Positions 1-7,708 of a stretch of 42,402 nucleotides of DNA are shown here, piece by piece. Every line of letters starts with the position of its first letter. Position 1 is the stretch's first letter. The notes below the pieces were generated by a model that worked only from the letters and a program-made list of their open reading frames with translations, searched no databases and was not told the DNA's origin. The DNA is from an uncultured Hyphomonadaceae bacterium (GTDB taxonomy: Bacteria; Pseudomonadota; Alphaproteobacteria; Caulobacterales; Hyphomonadaceae). The position numbers and the translations under genes were made by a program. The DNA is taken from positions 1 to 42,402 of the forward strand of contig CALLUH010000071.1 in the NCBI GenBank assembly GCA_938011445.1. The letters run 5' to 3'.

Positions 1-7
1 TGGCCAT
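1..7 (-). CDS. Start of a gene running off the left edge (partial)
   Basis: Read on the minus strand, an ATG at 7-5 is preceded by an AGGAG-type ribosome binding site (plus-strand 15-19) at normal spacing. Only the first two codons (Met-Ala) lie in the window, so the product cannot be named. If real, this gene is divergent from the restriction operon and the 640-base gap between them is a shared upstream region. The call rests only on the ribosome binding site and start codon. Confidence 0.35.
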
Positions 8-41
8 GTCTCGTCTCCTGTTCTACCCCCATCACCAGTTT

Positions 42-406
42 CCCCCGGCGGGAGGGGGTGGGCGGCAGGAACGCCGCGCAGGCGTGGGGCATCAGGGCCA
101 AGGCAGCTTGCTGCCGGTGGGCAAGTTTCTTGGTAGGAGACTTTTGACGACTTATACGGATGAATAGCCAAGATGCTTGCGCATGGGCCGCCCCGCGCCA
201 GCGTGGCTGACGCCCACACCCGACCGCCTGGGGAAACTCCAAAAGAGTCGCGCGTCAGCGCGTCCGCTGTTTCAAGCCGATGCAAACCGCGCAAGCCGAG
301 GCGCAGCCGAGGGAAGGATCGTCACCGGACGGCCAAGACCCGATTCATCGGGGCTTGGGGAGGTGCGTTTACGCACCGAGTAGAGCCCGGTCGCGGCTTG
401 CCGCGA
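42..406. repeat. Cluster of short GC-rich palindromes
   Basis: Three perfect hairpins with a two-base TT centre occur at 102-115 (6 bp arms), 362-377 (7 bp arms) and 391-406 (7 bp arms). Two share the core GCTTGC. A C5/G5 arm pair at 42-58 and a 5 bp arm pair at 62-77 are weaker. No T-run follows any of them, so intrinsic termination is not obvious. The stretch is GC-rich, unlike the DNA after about 430. They could be REP-like or protein-binding palindromes; no function is shown. Confidence 0.45.
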
Positions 407-429
407 TGCGCCACAAAAAAAGAATCGGG

Positions 430-651
430 TATTATTGGGTAATTGCGGTTATTTCCCTGCTCCCAATACCACTGGAAACAGTCTTTTCCCTCTCATAAGC
501 ACAAACCATCAGTCTGCTTATTATTTCAAAATACATATCTTCTATTCATGGGATAAGTATTCACAGATGTATTGTTAAAACAAAACCAATTCAAACTTGT
601 AGCTTGGCCAATTTTCCTCTATTTTCGCAACTAACCTTACAGGGGTGATTC
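430..651. promoter_or_regulatory. AT-rich leader of the restriction-type operon
   Basis: Base composition drops sharply to AT-rich at about 430 and stays so until the first gene at 652. This stretch must hold the operon promoter, but I cannot assign one -35/-10 pair with conviction. TTGTT-AA-AACAA at 572-583 is a short inverted repeat that could be an operator half-site for the HTH protein encoded just downstream. AGGGG at 641-645 is the ribosome binding site for the first gene. No ORF here looks real. Confidence 0.4.
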
Positions 652-834
652 ATGACAACCGACATCATGACGATCCGCGAAGTCGCTGAGTACCTCAAGA
701 TCGCGGAGAAGACAGCTTATCGCCTTGCGGCAGAGGGCGAGTTGCCAGGGTTCAAAGTGGGCGGAAGCTGGCGCTTCCAACGAAATGAAATTGATAAATG
801 GATAAAGGCGAAACAGGGCAAAGTTGATGAGTAA
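652..834 (+). CDS. Excisionase-family helix-turn-helix DNA-binding protein
   Basis: This 60-residue protein is almost entirely a MerR/excisionase-type winged HTH. The motif TIREVAEYLKI begins around residue 7, is followed by a second helix KTAYRLAAEGELPG, then the wing FKVGGSWRFQRNEIDKW. The family includes phage excisionases and small transcriptional regulators. It is first in the five-gene operon, with an AGGGG ribosome binding site 6 bases upstream of the ATG, and its stop overlaps the start of the next gene. The position suggests an operon regulator, which in restriction systems often delays nuclease expression. It could instead be a relic of the mobile element. The fold call is firm; the role is inferred. 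Confidence 0.85.
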   Translation: MTTDIMTIREVAEYLKIAEKTAYRLAAEGELPGFKVGGSWRFQRNEIDKWIKAKQGKVDE

Positions 835-3800
835 TTCGTTTTTTGAAGAACCGATTCTCAATTCGCCCTATGAGGAGCCAGCACGCCATCATGCGCTCGA
901 TGGAGAAGGACAGCCAACCGATCTGCCGCCGATAGCTGGGCGTCGCCCATCCGCACTCCTTTCACCAATTCCTAAGTCAAAGAAGCGTCGATCAAAAAAG
1001 GCTGATGACGAACAGCAAAAACTGAAATTGCATGTAGATGACGGGGTGTCATCTGAAGATCAGGAATATAACCCGACACCCATCATCAATGATATTCGCA
1101 CGCAACTAAAACAATGGCGCGCGATTTCTAATCCGCAGGATTGGGGAGTAACGCCAGCAACGGCCCGCTTGCTTCAACACTGGCGCAGTCATGAATTTCA
1201 TGGCATTCGCCCATTCTTTTGTCAGATTGAGGCTGTTGAAACTATTATCTGGCTGACGGAGGTTGCTCGAAGTCGTCGAAGCGCAACCAATGTAAAGAAT
1301 AAAAACCGCGAACGTCGAATTTGGGATCACATTGAGAACGCCAACGCTGGCGCCAATCCAGAGCTGTTGCGGCTCGCGCTTAAAATGGCAACTGGCGCTG
1401 GTAAGACGACTGTAATGGCTATGCTAATCGCATGGCAAACGATCAATGCCGTTAGATCACCATCCAGTAAGCTGTTTACGCGCGGGTTCCTGATCGTTGC
1501 GCCGGGCATTACAATTAAAGACCGGCTTCGAGTCCTTCAGCCCAGCGACCCTGATAGTTATTATGAAAGCCGTGAATTGGTTCCGGCCGATATGCTGACC
1601 GATCTCGCTAAGGCGAAGATCGTCATTACCAATTACCATGCCTTTAAGCTCAGAGAGTTGTTGGATGCGAAAAAGACAACACGCTCTTTGCTGCAAGGCC
1701 GAAACGAGCCGATCCAGAGTCAGGAAACCGAAGGGCAAATGGTTCGCCGCGTCGCGGATGAGCTAATGGGTATCAAGAACATCATCGTGATTAACGATGA
1801 GGCTCACCACTGCTACAGAGAGAAACCGGAAAGCGAAGAAGGTAAACTAACAGGCGATGAACGCAAAGAGGCGGCTGAAAACAGCAAAGCTGCCCGGCTC
1901 TGGATTAACGGTATCGAGGCGTTCAAACGCAAACTCGGTGTTCGCACGGTTTACGACCTGTCAGCTACACCATTTTTCCTGAGCGGATCTGGCTGGGCGG
2001 AAGGTACACTCTTCCCCTGGACGATCAGTGATTTCTCACTGATGGATGCGATTGAATGCGGAATTGTAAAGCTGCCGCGCATTCCCGTGGATGATAACAT
2101 ACCCGGTGCAGAAATGCCTGTTTTCAGGAATCTTTGGGATCACATAGGAAAGGATATGCCAAAAACCGGCGGCCAGACCGGTGACCCCAACTCAATTCCG
2201 GATAAACTAAAAACAGCACTTCACTCTCTATACGGACACTATGAAAAGGTTGCTGACGCTTGGGAGCGTGAGGGCATAGAAACCCCGCCTGTTTTTATCG
2301 TTGTTTGCAATAATACAACGACGTCCAAACTGGTTTACGAGTGGATTGCTGGATGGCAGCGCGACAATGAAGACGGAGAACCCATCACCCAACATCGCGG
2401 CAACCTGCCTCATTTCCGTAATTTTGACCAATATGACGAGCCGCTCGCCAAACCGAACACACTGCTAATTGACAGTAAACAGATTGAAAGCGGTGAACTC
2501 GACGAAAACTTCCGGGAAATGGCAGCCCCGGAGATCGACAAATTCAAACGCGAGCGAAAGCAGCGCGGCGAACATGGTGAAATCTCAGACTCCGAATTGC
2601 TCCGGGAGGTGATGAACACCGTCGGCAAGAAAGGCCGATTGGGAGAGCAGATACACTGCGTTGTTTCCGTCTCAATGCTGACGGAGGGCTGGGACGCCAA
2701 TACGGTCACGCATATTTTGGGCGTTCGTGCTTTTGGCACGCAACTACTTTGCGAACAGGTGGTTGGTCGCGGCCTGCGTCGTCTTTCCTATGAACTTAAT
2801 GAACATGAGCGCTTTGATAGTGAATATGCCGACATTCTCGGTATCCCGTTCAACTTCACCGCAAAACCAGTCGTCGCTCCACCGAAAGCGCCCAAAAAGA
2901 CAACACATGTCAAAGCGATTAAAGAACGCGAGGCGTTGGAAATTTCGTTCCCTCGTGTCGTCGGCTACCGCGTTGATCTGCCAGAGGAGCGCTTGAAAGC
3001 AGACTTCACCGAAGAGTCTTCCTACGTGATCGACCATGAAATGATCGGCGCCAGCCAGACTGATATGTCTGGCATTGTTGGTGAGGGACACACACTTTCG
3101 CTGAAAGAGGCGCAAAATCTTCGCCCCAGCACCATCGCCATGAATCTGGCGAAAGACGTGCTTAACCGCCACTTTGTCGATGAGGATGGGGAAGCCAAAT
3201 ATCATCTCTTTGGACAGATCAAAGGCATTTGCAGACGCTGGATTGATGAAGGCTATTTGAAATGTCCGGGCGATACCGAACCCTGGATGTTGAGTTTCTA
3301 TCCCGAGATCGCAGCCCAAGCGACAGAGCGGATTGTCACCGCTATTGTCCGTGCTGGCGACGGCGAAGCCCAAGTCAAAGCCGTGATCGACCCCTACAAC
3401 CCAACAGGCTCAACGCGGCATGTCAGTTTCACAACCACCAAGGATGTGCGCGAAACCGATCCTCGCAAATGCCATGTGAACTATGTGGTCAGCGATAGCG
3501 ATTGGGAAGCCGAGTTTGCCCGTGTCGCTGAAAACCATCCCAAGGTTTTGTCTTACGTCAAAAATCAGGGTCTGGGCTTCACCGTGCCCTACAAGGACGG
3601 TGATGTGGCGCGTGAATATGTGCCTGACTTTATCGTGCAGGTGGACGACGGACGCGGGCCTGACGATCCGCTCAATCTCATCATCGAGATCAAAGGTATG
3701 AAGAATGAGCAGGTGAAGCTCAAGAAAGAAGCCATGACCGAAAAATGGACGCCGGGCGTAAATGCGCTGGGCACCTATGGTCGATGGGCCTTCGATCAGT

Positions 3801-3886
3801 TCGACAGCGTGTTTGAGATTGATGACGATTTGAAAGCACTGATTGAGCGGGCAGTAGACAACAAGAAAAGTGAGGGGGACGACTAA
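827..3886 (+). CDS. Type III restriction-like Res subunit: DEAD/DEAH helicase with PD-(D/E)XK nuclease
   Basis: About 1019 residues, the size of type III restriction Res subunits. Counting from the ATG, Walker A ATGAGKTT is near residue 188, the DEAH box NDEAHH near 323, motif III LSATP near 378, and motifs V-VI (EGWDANTVTHILGVR to QVVGRGLRR) run about 620-652. The C-terminal YVPDF (about 931) and IIEIKG (about 952) form the D...EXK nuclease core. Type III enzymes translocate or slide on DNA and cut when two unmodified sites meet. The start overlaps the HTH gene stop (ATGAGTAA); an in-frame TTG one codon earlier is less likely. Its stop overlaps the mod ATG by one base. Unlike classical mod-res operons, res comes first. 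All catalytic motifs look intact. Confidence 0.9.
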   Translation: MSNSFFEEPILNSPYEEPARHHALDGEGQPTDLPPIAGRRPSALLSPIPKSKKRRSKKADDEQQKLKLHVDDGVSSEDQEYNPTPIINDIRTQLKQWRAISNPQDWGVTPATARLLQHWRSHEFHGIRPFFCQIEAVETIIWLTEVARSRRSATNVKNKNRERRIWDHIENANAGANPELLRLALKMATGAGKTTVMAMLIAWQTINAVRSPSSKLFTRGFLIVAPGITIKDRLRVLQPSDPDSYYESRELVPADMLTDLAKAKIVITNYHAFKLRELLDAKKTTRSLLQGRNEPIQSQETEGQMVRRVADELMGIKNIIVINDEAHHCYREKPESEEGKLTGDERKEAAENSKAARLWINGIEAFKRKLGVRTVYDLSATPFFLSGSGWAEGTLFPWTISDFSLMDAIECGIVKLPRIPVDDNIPGAEMPVFRNLWDHIGKDMPKTGGQTGDPNSIPDKLKTALHSLYGHYEKVADAWEREGIETPPVFIVVCNNTTTSKLVYEWIAGWQRDNEDGEPITQHRGNLPHFRNFDQYDEPLAKPNTLLIDSKQIESGELDENFREMAAPEIDKFKRERKQRGEHGEISDSELLREVMNTVGKKGRLGEQIHCVVSVSMLTEGWDANTVTHILGVRAFGTQLLCEQVVGRGLRRLSYELNEHERFDSEYADILGIPFNFTAKPVVAPPKAPKKTTHVKAIKEREALEISFPRVVGYRVDLPEERLKADFTEESSYVIDHEMIGASQTDMSGIVGEGHTLSLKEAQNLRPSTIAMNLAKDVLNRHFVDEDGEAKYHLFGQIKGICRRWIDEGYLKCPGDTEPWMLSFYPEIAAQATERIVTAIVRAGDGEAQVKAVIDPYNPTGSTRHVSFTTTKDVRETDPRKCHVNYVVSDSDWEAEFARVAENHPKVLSYVKNQGLGFTVPYKDGDVAREYVPDFIVQVDDGRGPDDPLNLIIEIKGMKNEQVKLKKEAMTEKWTPGVNALGTYGRWAFDQFDSVFEIDDDLKALIERAVDNKKSEGDD

Positions 3887-6786
3887 TGGCGCGAAAACCC
3901 AAAGCACCAAAACAGGTTGAAACCCTGACACATGAAAATGCGAGCCGGAGGAATATTCCGACGGCGGAGTTGCAGTCCACGGCAGAGCGGCTGGAGGAGC
4001 AACATCCGTTTGAGCCGGTGACGTATGAGCGTGCCAACCCGCTTGACAAGGGTGAAAAACGCGAACGTGACGCAGACCTTGATCCGCAGATTGTCTGGAA
4101 GGGAACGAGTATTCGCCTAACCGACGACCAAATTGAAGCGCTCAAAGCTGGCGAAAAAGTTGAACTGGGCGATGCGCAACTGGTCTGGCGCGGCAAGGAC
4201 ACGCAAGACTGGTCCGATCTCGTGGTGCAGGCGCCGCCGATCTACGTGCAGGAGAAAATCCACCCGAAAGCCATCATTGAGGATTTGAAACGCCAGACCA
4301 AGGAACGGCGTGATGATGACAGCGGCACCTTTGATCTGTTTGAGGATTTCAACGGTCTTGACCCGGAAGCCAAAACCGAATTTTATCAACACGACCAGCA
4401 TTGGCAAAACCGCATGATCCTCGGCGACAGCCTGCAAGTCATGGCGAGTCTTGCCGAACGCGAAGCCTTGCGCGGCAAAGTGCAGTGCATCTATTTCGAT
4501 CCGCCTTATGGGATCAAATTCAATTCAAACTGGCAGGTGTCTACGCGCTCGCGGGATGTGAAGGACGGCAAGCTGGATCAGATTACGCGGGAACCGGAAC
4601 AAGTGAAAGCCTTCCGGGATACGTGGAAGGATGGTGTTCACTCCTATCTAACCTACCTGCGTGATCGCCTTACTGCTATGCGGGATTTGCTTACAGAGAG
4701 TGGTTCAATCTTTGTGCAAATTGGAGATGAGAATGTCCATCGTGTCCGTGCTCTGATGGATGAAGTTTTTGGGGAAGAGAATTTCGTTGCTCTTATATGT
4801 TTTCAAAAGACGGGGGGGTTAGTCTCTGAAGGCGTAGTTCAAACGCTAGATTTTATCTTATGGTACTCGAAAGTTAGAGAAAAAACAAAGATACGTCAGT
4901 TGTATGACCTAAGAAGAGCCGGTGATCCATCTTTGGAGCGTTATGATCTAATCACGGCCCCATGTGAGCCTCCAAGACGAATAACAACACTCGAAAGAAC
5001 GAATGGTCACGATAAAGAATTATTGAGAAGCCAGTTAACTTCTTTAGAATCGGATAACCCTAGATTCGAGTTTTTATTCCAGGGAAAGCCTCTGAAGCAA
5101 AAATGGAAAACAAACCTCAAGGGCTTAAATAGGCTCAACTATGCAGGGCGCATCCACAAGCCTGCATCCACGGCCAGATATATTCGACATGTTGAGGATT
5201 TTTCTATCATACCTATCACAGATCGATGGGACTCCATGCAAATTGGAACGAGTTTGAACTATGTAGTACAGACATCAACTACTGTTGTTCAACGCTGTAT
5301 ACTCATGGCCACCGATCCCGGTGATCTAGTGCTCGACCCAACTTGTGGCTCTGGCACAACAGCGACGGTTGCCGAACAATGGGGGCGGCGATGGATTACC
5401 ATAGATACATCGCGTGTTGCTCTCGCACTGGCTCGTACCCGCCTGATGAGTGCGCGCTACCCTTATTACTACCTCGCAGACAGCTCTGACGGACGAGAAA
5501 AAGAACAGAATATTTCTGGACAAATCCCGCCTGATACTCAAACCCAAAACGATATTCGCCACGGCTTTGTCTATGAACGTGCGCCGCATATTATGCTCAA
5601 AACGATCGCGAATAATGCCGAAATAGATGTCATCTGGGAAAAGTGGCAGCAGACGCTTGAGCCACTGCGCAAAGAATTAAACGATATTCTCGATAAAGAC
5701 TGGCAGGAATGGGAAATTCCGCGTGAAGCTGATGCGAGTTGGTCAGATAATATCGCGGCGGTTCATGCAAGCTGGTGGGATGCCCGCATCAAACGGCAGC
5801 AGGAAATCGACACATCCATCGCGCAAAAGGCGGATGTCGAATATCTCTATGATCGGCCCTATGAAGACAAATCGAAAGTCCGCGTGGCTGGCCCCTTCAC
5901 CGTTGAAAGCCTCTCGCCGCATCGCGTAATCCCCGCCGATGAAGACACATTGATGGATGAGATCAATGCGGTTGAGGGCAATCGCCCACGTCCGAAATCC
6001 GGCCCAAGCGCCGCGCCCGCACAAGACTTTGCGACGATGGTGCTGGAAAACCTCAAATCCGCTGGAGTCCATCAATCAGATAAGCAAGATCGCATTGAAT
6101 TTACGGCAATGGAAGGCTGGCCGGGCGACTATATCGCCGCAACCGGCACCTATGAACAGGCCGGCGTTGCGAAACGCGCAGCTATTTTCATCGGCCCTGA
6201 ATTTGGTTCCATCACCCGCTCAGACATTATGGCAGCGGCGCGCGAAGCGAATGACGCGCGTTTCGATGTCTTGATCGCCTGCGGTTTCAACTTCGATGCG
6301 CATTCGTCCGAAGTGGACAAGCTCGGTCCATTGCCGATCCTGAAAGCCAAAATGAATCCCGATCTGCATATGGCGGATGATCTGAAGAATACCGGCAAGG
6401 GTAATCTGTTTGTCGTATTCGGCGAGCCGGATGTCGAATGGGACTTCGACAAAGACGGCAACATTATCGTCGAGGTGTTGGGCATAGACGTGTTCGATCC
6501 CAAAACCGGCGAAGTCCGCGCCTCCGGCAAGGACGACATCGCGGCTTGGTTCATTGATACGGACTATAATGAAGAGAGTTTCTTCGTGCGCCACGCCTAT
6601 TTTATGGGTGCGAATGATCCTTACAAATCGCTCAAAACCAGCTTGAAAGCAGAAATCGACGAAGAAGCCTGGGCAACGCTTTATCGAGACAAGTCCCGGC
6701 CTTTCATGCGCCCCTCTACAGGTCGCTTTGCCGTCAAAGTCATCAATCATTTCGGTGATGAAGTGATGAAAGTGTTTGGGGTGTAG
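3886..6786 (+). CDS. Site-specific adenine DNA methyltransferase, type III Mod-like with long C-terminal extension
   Basis: At 966 residues this is much longer than a usual type III Mod (roughly 600-700). The catalytic DPPY motif is at residues 205-208, inside YFDPPYGIKF. The SAM-binding motif DPTCGSGTT follows at 484-492. DPPY before the SAM motif is the beta-class arrangement typical of N6-adenine Mod enzymes, so the target recognition domain lies between them. That segment (about residues 300-475) is coded by clearly AT-richer DNA than its flanks. Residues from about 560 to the end form an extra region of unknown function that may contact the Res partner. It is coupled to res through TAATG. 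Its presumed job is to protect host sites and to direct Res. Confidence 0.9.
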   Translation: MARKPKAPKQVETLTHENASRRNIPTAELQSTAERLEEQHPFEPVTYERANPLDKGEKRERDADLDPQIVWKGTSIRLTDDQIEALKAGEKVELGDAQLVWRGKDTQDWSDLVVQAPPIYVQEKIHPKAIIEDLKRQTKERRDDDSGTFDLFEDFNGLDPEAKTEFYQHDQHWQNRMILGDSLQVMASLAEREALRGKVQCIYFDPPYGIKFNSNWQVSTRSRDVKDGKLDQITREPEQVKAFRDTWKDGVHSYLTYLRDRLTAMRDLLTESGSIFVQIGDENVHRVRALMDEVFGEENFVALICFQKTGGLVSEGVVQTLDFILWYSKVREKTKIRQLYDLRRAGDPSLERYDLITAPCEPPRRITTLERTNGHDKELLRSQLTSLESDNPRFEFLFQGKPLKQKWKTNLKGLNRLNYAGRIHKPASTARYIRHVEDFSIIPITDRWDSMQIGTSLNYVVQTSTTVVQRCILMATDPGDLVLDPTCGSGTTATVAEQWGRRWITIDTSRVALALARTRLMSARYPYYYLADSSDGREKEQNISGQIPPDTQTQNDIRHGFVYERAPHIMLKTIANNAEIDVIWEKWQQTLEPLRKELNDILDKDWQEWEIPREADASWSDNIAAVHASWWDARIKRQQEIDTSIAQKADVEYLYDRPYEDKSKVRVAGPFTVESLSPHRVIPADEDTLMDEINAVEGNRPRPKSGPSAAPAQDFATMVLENLKSAGVHQSDKQDRIEFTAMEGWPGDYIAATGTYEQAGVAKRAAIFIGPEFGSITRSDIMAAAREANDARFDVLIACGFNFDAHSSEVDKLGPLPILKAKMNPDLHMADDLKNTGKGNLFVVFGEPDVEWDFDKDGNIIVEVLGIDVFDPKTGEVRASGKDDIAAWFIDTDYNEESFFVRHAYFMGANDPYKSLKTSLKAEIDEEAWATLYRDKSRPFMRPSTGRFAVKVINHFGDEVMKVFGV

Positions 6787-6792
6787 GCGCTT

Positions 6793-7704
6793 ATGTTTAA
6801 TCTCTTGATGAGTGGTAATGACGAGGCGTTTCGGGGCGAACCTTGGACATTGGAACGCAACAGAGTGTTCGAATATACCAGCGACGCAAACGCGGCACGG
6901 TTTCGTGATTTAACGCCGGAAACCCTCGAAGAATTGTATCGGCTTCCATCATTGATCGCCTATGAAAGACAATGCAATCAGGCCGCGCGGTTGGGTAAAA
7001 TAGACCGGATTCGAATTAGGCAAGCTGAGATCAGAATTGAATATTCAATTATCCCAGGACTGCCGGAAATTCCGAGTGAACAGTTGTTTGGTCTCGAATG
7101 GGAATTGGATATTCAAGGTTTTGAACAAAACAGGACACATTGGGCGATAAAAGACGTTGATTTACGTGCGGAACTCATCGCTTCAAATATCATTCAAGAG
7201 GCTCAGTTCCAAGGATTGCCAGCACAGTTTCAAGCGCTTTTCATGGAGAACCAGCCAGGTCCAGAGCTTCACGTTCAACCCTCGGTGTTCCGTATTCCCG
7301 ACGCCGCCCAAGAACCGAGTATAGTTTCGGTAATGATCCCATTTGATGCTGCATTTAATCCGGTTTTTGAAGCAATTCAAAATGCCGGTCAACAAATTGG
7401 CCTGCGTGTGTTGAATGCAAATCAAGTTTGGGAAGAGACAGAAATCATTCAAGATATATTCTCCCTGATTTACCGCTCCAAGTTCGTTATTTGCGATTTT
7501 AGCCAGAGGAACCCAAATGTGTTCTACGAGGCTGGTATAGCTCATACTTTGGGGCGGCCCGTAATACCTGTCGTTCAAAATGCTGCGCATATTCCATTTG
7601 ACTTGCAACATCATCGGCATGTGATTTATCTGAATAATGCAGAGGGGCGAGATAGGCTGATCGAAGAAATTTTACCTCGCATGAGAAGTTTGGCGGCGGG
7701 GTAA
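6793..7704 (+). CDS. Possible nucleotide-processing effector: C-terminal nucleoside 2-deoxyribosyltransferase/TIR-like domain
   Basis: 303 residues. Residues 177-300 resemble the nucleoside 2-deoxyribosyltransferase-like fold: SVMIPFD near 179-185, then FVICDFSQRNPNVFYEAGIA at 231-250, then a GRPVIPV strand. In this superfamily the glutamate of the NxFYExG motif (here E246) is the catalytic nucleophile that attacks N-glycosidic bonds, and the aspartate of the CDFS strand (D235) lines the pocket. The first 170 residues match no family I recognise and may be a sensor. The gene starts 6 bases after mod and ends 4 bases before the UvrD gene. It is visibly AT-richer than both flanks. I infer an NAD- or nucleotide-cleaving effector, or a nucleotide sensor. 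It could also be a TIR-like ligand-binding domain. Confidence 0.7.
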   Translation: MFNLLMSGNDEAFRGEPWTLERNRVFEYTSDANAARFRDLTPETLEELYRLPSLIAYERQCNQAARLGKIDRIRIRQAEIRIEYSIIPGLPEIPSEQLFGLEWELDIQGFEQNRTHWAIKDVDLRAELIASNIIQEAQFQGLPAQFQALFMENQPGPELHVQPSVFRIPDAAQEPSIVSVMIPFDAAFNPVFEAIQNAGQQIGLRVLNANQVWEETEIIQDIFSLIYRSKFVICDFSQRNPNVFYEAGIAHTLGRPVIPVVQNAAHIPFDLQHHRHVIYLNNAEGRDRLIEEILPRMRSLAAG

Positions 7705-7708
7705 TAAA

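Noticed and set aside
173-442. Overlapping frames of 68-89 codons in the left GC-rich flank
   Set aside because: No ribosome binding site, compositionally odd Arg/Pro-rich products and three overlapping frames; GC-rich noncoding DNA gives such frames by chance.
2744-3373. 209-codon minus-strand frame inside the Res gene
   Set aside because: Antisense shadow of a coding sequence with intact catalytic motifs; no recognisable domain of its own.
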